A model generated the notes under the pieces. It saw only the letters and a program-made list of their open reading frames with translations, was not told where the DNA came from and searched no databases. DNA of 64,000 bases from DAOUJW01 sp034421015. Its GTDB lineage: Bacteria; Chloroflexota; Dehalococcoidia; Lucifugimonadales; UBA2985. Shown here piece by piece: positions 40,925-49,477 of the stretch (position 1 is the stretch's first letter; the number at the start of each line of letters is the position of its first letter). The DNA is taken from the NCBI GenBank assembly GCA_034421015.1, contig DAOUKT010000028.1, forward strand, positions 8,170 through 72,169. Reading direction: 5' to 3'. A program made the translations under genes and the position numbers.

Positions 40925-42033
40925 CAGGCGCCTCTCGCAGCCACGCCAGTGGGCTGGAAACCCACCTTGGGGAGCACGTCTTCCAGCGCCCTCAGGACGT
41001 GGTCGATGTCCCCGTCGCTCACGTAGCCCAGGTGGCCCACCCGCACGATCTTCCCGTCCAGGCTCTGCTGGCCGCCGGCAAGAACGATGTCGTGGTCGCT
41101 CTGCATCTGCCCCACCAGCGCCCTTGCCTCGACGCCCTCCGGCAGGTTGACCGCCGTCACGGTGTTGGAGGCGTGGGATTCCTGGGCGAAGAGGGTCAGG
41201 CCAAGGGCCTTGACTCCGTCCCGGGTCTTCTGGGCAAGCCTGGCGTGACGCTGGTAGATGTTGTCCAGGCCCTCGGCCAGCATCTTCTCAAGGGCCAGGT
41301 CCATGGCATAGTAGACGGAGACCGCCGGGGTCCAGGGAGTCTGGCCCCGCTCGTAGTACCTCTTCGCGCTGCCCAGGTCGAAGTAGAAGCGAGGCATTTT
41401 GGCCTCCTGGTACGCCTCCCAGCCCCTGGGACTGACGCTGACGAAGGCCAGCCCGGGCGGGACCATCCAGCCCTTCTGGGAGCCGGACACCACCACGTCG
41501 CAGCCCCACTCGTCGGCGCAGAACGGGATGGAGGAGAGGCTGCTGACGGCGTCCACCACCAGCAGCTTGTCGAACTCCCTGACCACCTTGCTGATGGCGG
41601 GCAGGTCGTTGGTGACGCCGGTTGAGGTCTCGTTGTGAGTCACAAGGACGGCCTTGACCGCCGGGTTCTCCTTGAGGGCGTCCCTGATGGCATCCGGGTC
41701 GATGGCCTCGCCCCAGGGCGCCGTGAGCCTGATGACCGATGCGCCGTAAGCCTCCGCTATCGAGGCAAACCTGTCGCCGAAGACGCCTATGGACACCGAA
41801 AGCACCACGTCCCCGGGAGACATTGTGCTGACCACGGCCGCCTCCATGCCGCCCGTCCCCGACGTGGTGAGTATCAGCACGTCGTGCTCAGTCTGAAACA
41901 CTTTCTTCAGGTTCTCCGTCACCCGGGTGCTGATGTCCCTGAACTCAGGGCCGCGATGGTTGATCATCTCACCGCTCATGGCCTCCAGGATATCGTCAGG
42001 AACGGGTGTTGGGCCCGGTATTCGCAAGTTCAA
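40924..42033 (-). CDS. Class V aminotransferase (serine-pyruvate/alanine-glyoxylate type)
   Basis: This 369-residue PLP enzyme starts NLRIPGPTPVPDDIL and has LTTSGTGGMEAAV, HNETSTGVTNDL, DAVSSLSSIP and the PLP lysine in VSGSQKGWMVPPGLA. These are marks of the alanine-glyoxylate/serine-pyruvate group. It lies directly upstream of, and coupled to, serA, and no serC is visible, so it probably makes phosphoserine or serine from the oxidised product. A photorespiration-like glyoxylate role is possible. The start ATG is clear. Confidence 0.9.
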   Translation of the reverse strand: MNLRIPGPTPVPDDILEAMSGEMINHRGPEFRDISTRVTENLKKVFQTEHDVLILTTSGTGGMEAAVVSTMSPGDVVLSVSIGVFGDRFASIAEAYGASVIRLTAPWGEAIDPDAIRDALKENPAVKAVLVTHNETSTGVTNDLPAISKVVREFDKLLVVDAVSSLSSIPFCADEWGCDVVVSGSQKGWMVPPGLAFVSVSPRGWEAYQEAKMPRFYFDLGSAKRYYERGQTPWTPAVSVYYAMDLALEKMLAEGLDNIYQRHARLAQKTRDGVKALGLTLFAQESHASNTVTAVNLPEGVEARALVGQMQSDHDIVLAGGQQSLDGKIVRVGHLGYVSDGDIDHVLRALEDVLPKVGFQPTGVAARGA

Positions 42034-42169
42034 TTCCGCCTCCTCTATCTGTTATCTGTTCTCGCTTTTGATTACGTAGGGAAGGAGCGGGGCATAGCCC
42101 GCCTGCTTGTGAATTTTAGCACACTGACTGCCCCGTATCAAAGAGAGTCGTAGCAAGTTGAGGTTTTTT

Positions 42170-42345
42170 CATTGTCACCCCCGCATCAAGTGCGGGGCAG
42201 GCTCTGAGCGACAGCGAAGGGTCCAAAACCTTTGCCTGAATTCACTTTCTTCAATACTAAAACCAGTTTCTTGACGAGCGATTTTAGATTCTTCGCTTCG
42301 CTCAGAATGACATTGATATGAGTCTTGGCTACAAGTTATGCAAAG
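42170..42345. repeat. Diverged family B/D repeat
   Basis: A diverged copy: CATTGTCACCCCCGCATCAA, GGGTCCAAAACC, spacer, GATTTTAGATTCTTCGC, CTCAGAATGACATTG, and then CTACAAGTTATGCAAAGG, the family D terminus seen at 53.07 kb. It fills most of the 338-base gap before tyrS; the rest shows no feature. Confidence 0.5.
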
Positions 42346-42371
42346 GTCTCAGTCCCGTCGGGGCTGGTCTT

Positions 42372-43622
42372 CTACTCTTCTGAAGCGACGACCCTGGCGA
42401 AGCGGTGCCTGCCGACCCTTATTATGCTGCCGTCGCGGAGGGACGCCTGGTCCGCCGACAGCCGCTCGCCGTCCACGTGAATCGCCCCCTGGGAGAGGAG
42501 CCTCTTGGCCTCGGTCGCGCTCTTCGCCAAACCCTCACCCACCACTATCTGGACTATGGGAAGCACAAGGCCGCCGCCATCGTCAGCGGTCTGACCCAGC
42601 TGTGACGCCCACTTGGAGAGGGATATGGTCTGCACGTCCTCCGGCGCGTCTCCCCGCTGGTACGTGTTCACAAAGTGGCTCTCAGCTTCAATGGCGGCCT
42701 GGCTGTCGTGGAACTGGGCGACAATCTCCCGGGCCAGCCGCTTCTTCAGGTCCATCGGGTTGACGGACTGGCTCTCCAGGGCCCGGCGCATCTCGTCGAT
42801 ATCCTGGTCGGAGACGTCGGTCACAAGATAGAAGTAGTCCATCATAAGGTAGTCGGAGATCGACATCACCTTTCCGTACATCTCGTTGGGGGGCTCGTCT
42901 ACTCCAATGTAGTTACCCAGGCTCTTGCTCATTTTCTGCTCCCCGTCGGTGCCCACAAGAATGGGCATAGTGAAGCATTGCTGGGGTCTCTGCCCCATCA
43001 TTCCCTGCATGTCCCTGCCCACAAGGAGGTTGAATTTCTGGTCAGTGCCGCCGAACTCCACGTCGGACTCGATGACCACGGAGTCGTAGGCCTGGAGCAG
43101 CGGGTACAGAAGCTCCGTGATGGCGATTGGGCGCTGGGCCCTGAAGCGCTGGGCGAAGTCGTCACGGGCCAGGAACTGGGCAACCGTGAAGCGACGCGTC
43201 AGGTCGAAGACACTGGCCAGGGTGAACTTGCCGAACCACTCGCTCTGCCAGACCGTCTGTGTGCGCTCCTTGTCCACCACCTTGAAGAACTGGCGCATGT
43301 ACGACTCGGCGTTCTCCCTCACCTCCTCTGCGGTGAGCATGGGGCGCGTGGCAGACTGGCCGCTTGGGTCGCCGATCTGGGCCGTCCAGTCCCCTACGAT
43401 GAGGATCACGTGGTGCCCAAGGTCCTGGAGCTGCCGCAGCTTCCGAAGGCCGACGGTATGCCCCAGGTGGATGTCCGGCCTGCTGGGGTCAAAGCCCATC
43501 TTGAGGCGCAGAGGCTTGCCCTCCCGCATGAGGCGCACAAACTCCTCCTCCACTATGATCTCGGACACGCCCCGCCGGATCACGCTCTGAAGGGTTTGGG
43601 GGTCTATTGCGCTGCCAGTCAA
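42372..43622 (-). CDS. tyrS: Tyrosyl-tRNA synthetase
   Basis: This 416-residue class I synthetase charges tRNA-Tyr. The nucleotide-binding signature is HLGH (about 52-55, in FDPSRPDIHLGHTVGL). KMSKS is present in GEQKMSKSLGNYIGV (about 230), and a C-terminal S4 domain (ATEAKRLLSQGAIHVDG) binds tRNA. The QKFNLLVGRDMQ and pattern of spacing match the TyrZ-like (type 2) bacterial form. Length is normal. It is on the same strand as ribF, with a repeat element between them. Confidence 0.95.
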   Translation of the reverse strand: MTGSAIDPQTLQSVIRRGVSEIIVEEEFVRLMREGKPLRLKMGFDPSRPDIHLGHTVGLRKLRQLQDLGHHVILIVGDWTAQIGDPSGQSATRPMLTAEEVRENAESYMRQFFKVVDKERTQTVWQSEWFGKFTLASVFDLTRRFTVAQFLARDDFAQRFRAQRPIAITELLYPLLQAYDSVVIESDVEFGGTDQKFNLLVGRDMQGMMGQRPQQCFTMPILVGTDGEQKMSKSLGNYIGVDEPPNEMYGKVMSISDYLMMDYFYLVTDVSDQDIDEMRRALESQSVNPMDLKKRLAREIVAQFHDSQAAIEAESHFVNTYQRGDAPEDVQTISLSKWASQLGQTADDGGGLVLPIVQIVVGEGLAKSATEAKRLLSQGAIHVDGERLSADQASLRDGSIIRVGRHRFARVVASEE

Positions 43623-43647
43623 TTGAGACCGCCTGAATCAGATTAGT

Positions 43648-43797
43648 TTAGGAATGGTCTGAACAAGTCCAATCCACTCCCGCGAAGGCGGGAGTCCATG
43701 CCCCACCACCCCTGGATTCCTGCCTGCGCAGGAATGGTGATGAAAGTGTCATTAGGCGAGATGGTCATGTTTCTGACTTGTTCAGAGTATCCTTAGG
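43648..43797. repeat. Family E inverted-repeat element with family C core
   Basis: The ends TAGGAATGGTCTGAACAAG and CTTGTTCAGAGTATCCTTA are inverted (about 20 bases, imperfect). The inside has two family C hairpins, CTCCCGCGAAGGCGGGAG and ATTCCTGCCTGCGCAGGAAT. At about 150 bases it lies between tyrS and the ribF stop, 9 bases from the latter. Confidence 0.65.
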
Positions 43798-43806
43798 TGT
43801 CGAAGT

Positions 43807-44742
43807 CTACCGCCCGCCGGACCTTTGCAGGGTTGCCCGGGCCTGCTCCACGTCCAGTCGAATCTGCGCCGAGAGGGCCTCCGGCGAGTCGAAGCGGACC
43901 TCGTCCCGGAGCCGCTCCACGAACTCCAATGTTACGTCCTTGCCATAAAGATCGCCATCGAAGTCCAGGAGGTGCGCCTCTATGTTCTTCTTGTTCTCTC
44001 CGAAGGTCGGCTTTACGCCGACGTTGGTCGCCGCCATGTACCGTTCGCTGCCGACGCTGGCCCATGTCGCGTAGATGCCGTTGTCTGGCACAAGCCTGTC
44101 TTCCGGCAGGTCCAGGTTCGCCGTCGGGTAGCCCAGAACCGCCCTTCCCCGGCCCTCGCCGACCACAACCTCGCCACAGATGTTGAACGGCCTCCCCAGC
44201 AGGTCGGCCGCCCCGGCCACGTCCCCCGACGTGACGCACTCCCTGATGACGGTGCTGCTGACCCGTCCTCCTCCCACGGTTACGGCGTCCACAACGGTTA
44301 CGGAGAACCCCTGGTCGCTGCCTATGGAGGCCAGAGTCTCCGGGGTGCCCTCTCTCTTGAATCCCATTGCAAAGTTGTAGCCCATCACAAGGCCGGACAT
44401 CTTCAACCGCTCCTGCAGGAGGCCGGTGAACTCGTGGGCCCGCAGACGGGAAAGCTCCAGGTCGAAGTGGAGCGGGATCACCATATCGACGCCGGAGTCC
44501 TTGAGCAGGGCCAGGCGGTCCTCAACCGAGGTTATGTAGCTGATGCACGTGTCGGGAACGAGGACGGACCTGGGATGGTTCACGAAGGTCAGCACGCCGC
44601 TCAGCATACCACCCTGGGAAGCCACCTCCACCACCCGGCTCAGGAGACTCTGGTGCCCCCTGTGGACTCCATCGAAGACGCCGATTGTGAGGATTGTGCC
44701 TTTATCTGGCGGCGTGTCGGGCAGCTCTTGATGGACTCTCAT
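43807..44742 (-). CDS. ribF: Bifunctional riboflavin kinase / FAD synthetase
   Basis: This 311-residue enzyme makes FMN from riboflavin and then FAD. The N-terminal adenylyltransferase domain has TIGVFDGVHRGHQSLLSR (about 20-37) and YNFAMGFKREGTPE. The C-terminal kinase domain has GRGRAVLGYPTANLDL (about 196-211) and a HLLDFDGDLYGKDV segment with FVERLRDEVRF. Length matches bacterial RibF. The ATG at 44742 is clear. It is usually near truB or rpsO, which are not in this window. Confidence 0.95.
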   Translation of the reverse strand: MRVHQELPDTPPDKGTILTIGVFDGVHRGHQSLLSRVVEVASQGGMLSGVLTFVNHPRSVLVPDTCISYITSVEDRLALLKDSGVDMVIPLHFDLELSRLRAHEFTGLLQERLKMSGLVMGYNFAMGFKREGTPETLASIGSDQGFSVTVVDAVTVGGGRVSSTVIRECVTSGDVAGAADLLGRPFNICGEVVVGEGRGRAVLGYPTANLDLPEDRLVPDNGIYATWASVGSERYMAATNVGVKPTFGENKKNIEAHLLDFDGDLYGKDVTLEFVERLRDEVRFDSPEALSAQIRLDVEQARATLQRSGGR

Positions 44743-44840
44743 TTCAAGGCCTGTTCAATCTCAGGGCGCTTCCTCCCCACTTTAGTCGAGAAAAGCGAAT
44801 TGATACTAGCACAGGCCTGTGGGAGCGTCAAGCTGAGGCA

Positions 44841-45002
44841 GATTCCTTCCCGCTCATGGCCTGCCCCGTACTTGATACGGGGGTGAGCCAGTCGAACCGT
44901 TTGAGCGGGTAGACAGCCTACATATCCGACACCGCTCATTTACTTCGACAAGCTCAGCATGAGCGGTGTCGTGCGGCATAGCCAAAGCCTGTAGAGAATA
45001 CC
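44841..45002 (-). repeat. Family A element in reverse orientation, one end lost
   Basis: Read on the minus strand it begins GGTATTCTCTACAGGC and contains both internal palindromes (CCGCTCAT...ATGAGCGG and CCCGCTCA...TGAGCGGG) and the CCCCCGTATCAAGTACGGGG hairpin. The far end is truncated near 44841. It fills half of the 314-base gap between ribF and the transporter; the remainder has no recognised feature. Confidence 0.7.
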
Positions 45003-45056
45003 CTGACAGCCGTCGCCCTAAGCTGTGAATCGCCCCCTCCATCCGGCCTCCCTGAG

Positions 45057-45959
45057 CTACAGGACGGCCATTGCGCCAATGCCCAGTGTCACCAGGGCGG
45101 CCGCCCCGCCCTTCTCCAGGACCGCTTGCTCCGAGTTGCGCTCGGTTATGCCCCTGGGGACAAGAACGGCCACCAGCGTTACGTAGACCAGAATCATCAC
45201 CGGCCTGGTCGCCATAATGGCCGACGAGAGTGAGACGGGGCCCAGCTCAAACGCCCAGAGGCCCGTCATGAACGCCAGGAATATCATGCCGTGGGCCGAC
45301 CACACCGTCGCCAGCGCCTCTGAGCGCCGGGCCGTCAGCCGCACCTCCGGCCAGGCGCGGAAGGCCTGCACCGCCAGTGCAAATGCGGGGGCGGAGGCTA
45401 CGCTGGATATGGCGTACGCGTGCCAGAAGCTGATGTGTCCAAGGGCGTACTTGGCCAGGATGCTGTAGACCGCTATTCCGAAGCTGGAGACCAGCAACAG
45501 GACGAGAGGCCCTCCAATCCTGACCCTGCTTCCGGGAAGAGCCTGGTGCCAGGAGGCGAGGAGCACGCCGCAGACCACCAGGAGAATCGCAAGCCACTTC
45601 ACGGCCGTCAGGCTCTCTCCCAGGAAGAGCACCGCCATGATCGCTATGAAAACCGGATAGCTATCCAGGACCGGCACAATCCGGGTGACGTCCTCCTGTC
45701 GGACCACTCTGTTGACCAGGAGATTGAAGCCAACGTTCAGCAGCCCCGCGGCAACCATTGCGAGCGCGGGAGTAGAAGTCCATGACACAGTCAGTGGGCT
45801 TGCAATGAGGATCGCCATCGCCAGAACCAGGTGGAGCATTGCTCCCCAGAAGCCGAAAGCGAAGACCCCGCTGGTCTGCTTCATCAGAGCGCGCTTCTGA
45901 ATGATGCTGTAGGCCGTAAACGACAATGCGCTGAGCAGTGAAAGCGCTATCCAGTCCAA
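45057..45959 (-). CDS. EamA/DMT-family transporter
   Basis: This 300-residue protein consists of about ten hydrophobic segments in two halves, the fold of drug/metabolite EamA carriers. The first half has LLSALSFTAYSIIQKRALM and ends with IMAVLFLGESLTAVKWLAILL, the classic LxLGExLTxxxxxGxxLI box. The second half has SSFGIAVYSILAKYALGHI and ends with a VTLGIGAMAVL segment. It probably exports amino acids or other small metabolites. The substrate is unknown, and no neighbour helps. Confidence 0.82.
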   Translation of the reverse strand: MDWIALSLLSALSFTAYSIIQKRALMKQTSGVFAFGFWGAMLHLVLAMAILIASPLTVSWTSTPALAMVAAGLLNVGFNLLVNRVVRQEDVTRIVPVLDSYPVFIAIMAVLFLGESLTAVKWLAILLVVCGVLLASWHQALPGSRVRIGGPLVLLLVSSFGIAVYSILAKYALGHISFWHAYAISSVASAPAFALAVQAFRAWPEVRLTARRSEALATVWSAHGMIFLAFMTGLWAFELGPVSLSSAIMATRPVMILVYVTLVAVLVPRGITERNSEQAVLEKGGAAALVTLGIGAMAVL

Positions 45960-46136
45960 CTCTTGTGACCTCTCTCAAAAACTGATGTGGATGGCGTTCA
46001 GCCAACGGGGCCGCCGGAACCGGCGCATCCCGACTGCGACGGGAACATCGCCGGACAAGACGCGATTAGCGGACGGCGCTCTCCCACTGGCAAAGGACTG
46101 CCATGATCCAAAGGCTCGCCGGAGGCCGGCCGCGCC

Positions 46137-46367
46137 TCAGAGGGGCGGCCGGCCCATGTTGCGGACAACCAGGAGCTTGAGCCAGAAGTCGCTCTGAGAC
46201 CTCGCCCCCGCGTTGGTCTGAAGCCAGAAATCGTGGGCCGCGTCCGGCGCCCTCACCGAGTCCACCTTGCTCCGAGTCATCCTGTGCTCGCCAACCCTGG
46301 CCTTGAGCGCCCTTGGTACACCCCTGCCAATCATCTCCCTGGTCCTGACCATTGTTGAATATTGCAT
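46137..46367 (-). CDS. Small hypothetical protein with strong ribosome site
   Basis: This 76-residue, basic protein (isoelectric point clearly high, many Arg and Lys) has no recognised domain. Its ATG at 46367 follows GGAGGAGG by about 9 bases, which is the main argument that it is expressed. The middle reads VDSVRAPDAAHDFWLQTNAG and the end DFWLKLLVVRNMGRPPL. It stands alone, with 177 featureless bases between it and the start of the EamA transporter gene. It could be a DNA- or RNA-binding small protein, but nothing supports that specifically. Confidence 0.45.
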   Translation of the reverse strand: MQYSTMVRTREMIGRGVPRALKARVGEHRMTRSKVDSVRAPDAAHDFWLQTNAGARSQSDFWLKLLVVRNMGRPPL

Positions 46368-46439
46368 TGCTGCGCTCCTCCTCCGTTCTTCCCCCGCTTG
46401 CCGGGACCGTTCTCAATACCGCGCCGGCTGTCACTTAGC

Positions 46440-46468
46440 TTGACAGCGGCCCTCCGATGTGGAATAAT
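46440..46468 (+). promoter_or_regulatory. Possible sigma-70 promoter
   Basis: TTGACA (46440-46445) and AATAAT (46463-46468) lie 17 bases apart. The site lies 180 bases before the winged-helix gene and could drive it. The region 46470-46650 is A/T-rich with no further recognised feature. Confidence 0.45.
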
Positions 46469-46650
46469 TCCGCCGGGTTATCAAGAAACATCACGCATGA
46501 TACATCTACCTTGAATTGTATTACTTGGCTGTCTTAGCTAGAGTAGTAAAGCATGGTTAACAAAAGATGAACTGAACTTCTTGTCTCAGTATACATCTCT
46601 TTTGTTACTTGTCAAGCATTTCCCGATAGAATTTCGGGGGACCTGTCCAA

Positions 46651-47010
46651 ATGCCTGAATGGTCATTCATTACCAACCACGGGCTTGTCCTTGCGGTCAT
46701 CGCCAGAGGCCTTGGGCGGACGGCAAGGGAGATTGGAGACGTGGTCGGCATCACCGAGAGGGCGGCCCACAAGATCATCAACGATCTGGAAGCCGAGGGC
46801 TACGTCACCAAGTCGAAGATAGGAAGGCTGAACTCCTACCAGATCCACCCGGACGTCCCGCTGAAGGACGAGGCCAGCGACGCCTCAGTGGGCGAGCTGC
46901 TGGTGGTGCTGGGTTGGAGATGGGGCGGGAGACGGCGCAGGCGGAGGGCCCCGCCCACTCCGGAGGAGACGCCGGAGACAAGCGTTGAGCCTGTACAGCC
47001 GGACAACTGA
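46651..47010 (+). CDS. Winged-helix transcription regulator-like protein
   Basis: This 119-residue protein has an N-terminal winged helix: NHGLVLAVIARGLGRTAREI, GDVVGITERAAHKIINDL and EAEGYVTKSKIGRLNSYQI (residues 8-66). The C-terminal part has a hydrophobic strand LLVVLGW, a run of nine Arg and Gly residues and a Pro/Glu tail. It is probably a small DNA-binding regulator of the MarR-like fold. GGGGGACC lies near the ATG. A strong terminator follows it. Confidence 0.75.
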   Translation: MPEWSFITNHGLVLAVIARGLGRTAREIGDVVGITERAAHKIINDLEAEGYVTKSKIGRLNSYQIHPDVPLKDEASDASVGELLVVLGWRWGGRRRRRRAPPTPEETPETSVEPVQPDN

Positions 47011-47017
47011 GCAAACC

Positions 47018-47049
47018 AAAGGGGCCTGCACTTCTGTGCAGGCCCCTTT
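47018..47049. terminator. Bidirectional terminator
   Basis: Fourteen-base arms AAAGGGGCCTGCAC and GTGCAGGCCCCTTT close a 4-base loop. A-runs and T-runs flank the stem on both sides, so it can end transcription of the winged-helix gene (plus) and the DAHP synthase gene (minus). Confidence 0.85.
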
Positions 47050-47104
47050 CCTGTGTCCTGTATGACCTGACGGGACTCCCCGTCAGTTGGCGAATGCAGC
47101 CGCG

Positions 47105-48172
47105 CTACGCCCCAACCGGCTGGCGCGAGCCCAGCGCCTGGTGAGCAAAGGTCAGCAGCTCCTCCGTCTCCTCCCAGTTGATGCAGGGGTCGGTTATGGA
47201 GACGCCGTAAGCCAGTGCGCCGGGATTGCTTTCGTCCAGCCTCTGATTGCCCTCGAAGAGGTGGCTCTCCAGCATCACGCCCACCAGATTCGTGTTTCCG
47301 GCAAGCCTCTGTTCCAGCACGTCGAAAAAGGCAACCCGCTCCTTGGTGTAGTCCCTGCCGCAGTTGGCGTGGGAGCAGTCCACCATCAGCTGGGTCTTCA
47401 CACCGGCTCGCTGCAGCCGTTCGACGGCGTCCGCCACCGACTCGGCGTCGTAGTTGGTGCCGCGGCTGCCGCCCCGGAGCACTATGTGGCAGTCGGGGTT
47501 GCCCTTGGTGACCACGGTCGACGCCCTGCCGTGGGCATCGACTCCCAGAAACGCCTGCTTGGCCTGGGCCGCGACCACACCGTCCACCGCAAGCTGCACG
47601 CTTCCGCCCGTCCCGTTCTTCAGGCCTACGGGCATGCTCAGGCCGCTTGCCATCTGCCGGTGCGTCTGGCTCTCCGCAGTACGAGCGCCAATGGCGGTCC
47701 ACGAAACCAGGTCCGCCACGTACTGGGGTGTGATGGGGTCCACAAACTCTATGGCGGACAGCAGGCCCAACTCCCCAACCTTGAGGAGAAACTCCCGGGC
47801 CATGCCCAGGCCGGTAGTGATATCGAAGCTGCCGTTGAGCTGAGGGTCGTAGATGAGGCCCTTCCAGCCCACCGTAGTGCGGGGCTTCTCAAAGTAGACC
47901 CGCATCACAACAAGGATACGGTCTTCCACGGCGTCCGCCAGCTTCTTCAGCCGGCCTGCGTACTCGGTGGCGCTCTCAATGTCGTGTATGGAACATGGGC
48001 CGACGATCACCAGCAGCCGGTCCTTCTCTCCCCGGAGGATGGCCGCAATCTCCTCCCGCCCTTCAGCCACCAGCTGGGCAACCTGGGGCGTAATGGGGTA
48101 CCTTTCAATGAACTCCGCGGGCGTAGGGAGAGGCTCTATACTCTGTATGTTCAAGTCATGTATCTCAGGCAT
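47105..48172 (-). CDS. aroF: 3-deoxy-7-phosphoheptulonate synthase (class I DAHP synthase)
   Basis: This 355-residue enzyme condenses PEP and erythrose-4-phosphate, the first step of the shikimate pathway. It has the class I marks LLVIVGPCSIHD (about 49-60), RVYFEKPRTTVGWKGLIYDP, FVDPITPQYVADLVSW, GGSRGTNYDAESV and VDCSHANCGRDYTKE, with the metal-binding Cys and His. It matches the AroF/AroG/AroH length, and the N-terminal extension is the usual site of aromatic amino-acid feedback. A TATATT box lies upstream. Confidence 0.95.
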   Translation of the reverse strand: MPEIHDLNIQSIEPLPTPAEFIERYPITPQVAQLVAEGREEIAAILRGEKDRLLVIVGPCSIHDIESATEYAGRLKKLADAVEDRILVVMRVYFEKPRTTVGWKGLIYDPQLNGSFDITTGLGMAREFLLKVGELGLLSAIEFVDPITPQYVADLVSWTAIGARTAESQTHRQMASGLSMPVGLKNGTGGSVQLAVDGVVAAQAKQAFLGVDAHGRASTVVTKGNPDCHIVLRGGSRGTNYDAESVADAVERLQRAGVKTQLMVDCSHANCGRDYTKERVAFFDVLEQRLAGNTNLVGVMLESHLFEGNQRLDESNPGALAYGVSITDPCINWEETEELLTFAHQALGSRQPVGA

Positions 48173-48190
48173 GGTTCACCTGCGTTCTGT

Positions 48191-48196
48191 AATATA
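48191..48196 (-). promoter_or_regulatory. Extended -10 promoter box for DAHP synthase
   Basis: On the minus strand TGCTATATT is an extended -10 box, 19-24 bases before the ATG. The same TGTGCTATATT appears before infC. A plausible but weak -35 lies at about 48214-48221. Confidence 0.5.
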
Positions 48197-48330
48197 GCAC
48201 AGGCACGCGGCGAATTGTCGCAGCCTGCACACTTTCTAAATATAGTCCTGAACTTACGCCCTGTCTAGTGCAGGCTGAATATCGGAGACGCAGGACGTTT
48301 ACTCTTGTGTCGCGGTATGCTATGCTTCCC

Positions 48331-48336
48331 TATAAT
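48331..48336 (+). promoter_or_regulatory. -10 box for amino-acid transporter operon
   Basis: A TATAAT lies 26 bases before the TTG start of the periplasmic binding protein gene. No good -35 box is visible at normal spacing. Confidence 0.4.
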
Positions 48337-48361
48337 TTGTTACCTTGGGAGGTGCACGGAG

Positions 48362-49468
48362 TTGAATCGAAAAACGGCGATACTACTGGTAGCCATCATG
48401 GCCGGCCTTCTGGCCGTCCTTGGCTGTACCGAGGAGGAGGCGACTCCCACCGAGGAAGCCATGATGCCCACGGAGCCTGCGATGGTGGAGGAAAAGAGCC
48501 GCCTTGAGACGGTGATGGAGCGCGGCAGCGTAATCTGCGCCAGCCGCAATGACGTGCCCGGCTACGGCTTCCTGGACGAGGCCGGCAACAATGTTGGATT
48601 CGACATCGACCTCTGCCGCGCGCTTGCCGCAGCCGTCCTTGGCGATCCCAACGACATTGAGATCCGCCTGATCTCAGCGGCCGAGCGCGGTCCCACGATC
48701 CAGTCCGGTGAGGTTGACATGCTGGTCCGCACGGTCACTTGGACCACTTCTCGCGACGCCCAGTGGGGCAACTACGCCCAGACCATGTTTTACGACGGCC
48801 AGGGCTTCATGGTCAGGAAAGACCTTGGAGTGGACAGCGCACTGGACCTGAAGGACGCTACAGTGTGCGTGACCCAGGGAACTACCACGGAGCTGAACCT
48901 GCAGGACTTCTCAAACCAGCACAACCTGAACATCACGGCGCTGACCTTCGAGGACACGGACGCTGTTGTGGCCGCATACGAGAGCCAGCAGTGTGACTCC
49001 TTCACAAACGACCGCTCACAGCTTGCCGCCATCGGCAGCGCCTTCGCCGACGTTGACGCCCACGTCATCCTGCCGGAGACCATCTCCGAGGAGCCTCTGG
49101 GCCCGGTTGTCCCCCACGGCGACGAGCAGTGGTATGACATTGTGAAGACCGTGATGGGTATGCTCATCTACGCCGAGGCATACGGAGTGGACTCCGGCAG
49201 CGTGCCCACTGCCGAGACCGGCGACACGGTTGTGGACAGGCTCTTTGGCCTGTCGGGCTCCTACGGCCAGGAGACTATGGGCCTCAAGCAGACGGCGGCC
49301 CAGGACGTAATTCGCAGCGTAGGCAACTACGGAGAGATCTACGACCGCAACCTGGCGTCAGGCAACATCAACCTGCCCAGGGAGAACGGCCGGAACGCGC
49401 TCTGGGCCAACGCCCGCTGCACAGACTGTCCCAAGGGAGGACAGATTTACGCTGCTCCTTTGAGGTAA
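48362..49468 (+). CDS. aapJ: General L-amino-acid ABC transporter, substrate-binding lipoprotein
   Basis: This protein of about 368 residues has a signal and lipobox (LLAVLGC, near residue 21), then a Thr/Pro/Glu/Met-rich linker and the type II binding-protein fold: RLETVMERGSVICASRN, GFDIDLCRALAAAVLGD, VDMLVRTVTWTTSRD, DATVCVTQGTTTELNL and a C-terminal RNAL...ARCTDCPKGG. It matches AapJ/BztA length and order. TTG at 48362 follows GGGAGGTG and is preferred to an upstream in-frame ATG. It is first of a four-gene operon. Confidence 0.92.
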   Translation: MNRKTAILLVAIMAGLLAVLGCTEEEATPTEEAMMPTEPAMVEEKSRLETVMERGSVICASRNDVPGYGFLDEAGNNVGFDIDLCRALAAAVLGDPNDIEIRLISAAERGPTIQSGEVDMLVRTVTWTTSRDAQWGNYAQTMFYDGQGFMVRKDLGVDSALDLKDATVCVTQGTTTELNLQDFSNQHNLNITALTFEDTDAVVAAYESQQCDSFTNDRSQLAAIGSAFADVDAHVILPETISEEPLGPVVPHGDEQWYDIVKTVMGMLIYAEAYGVDSGSVPTAETGDTVVDRLFGLSGSYGQETMGLKQTAAQDVIRSVGNYGEIYDRNLASGNINLPRENGRNALWANARCTDCPKGGQIYAAPLR

Positions 49469-49477
49469 AATAATGCT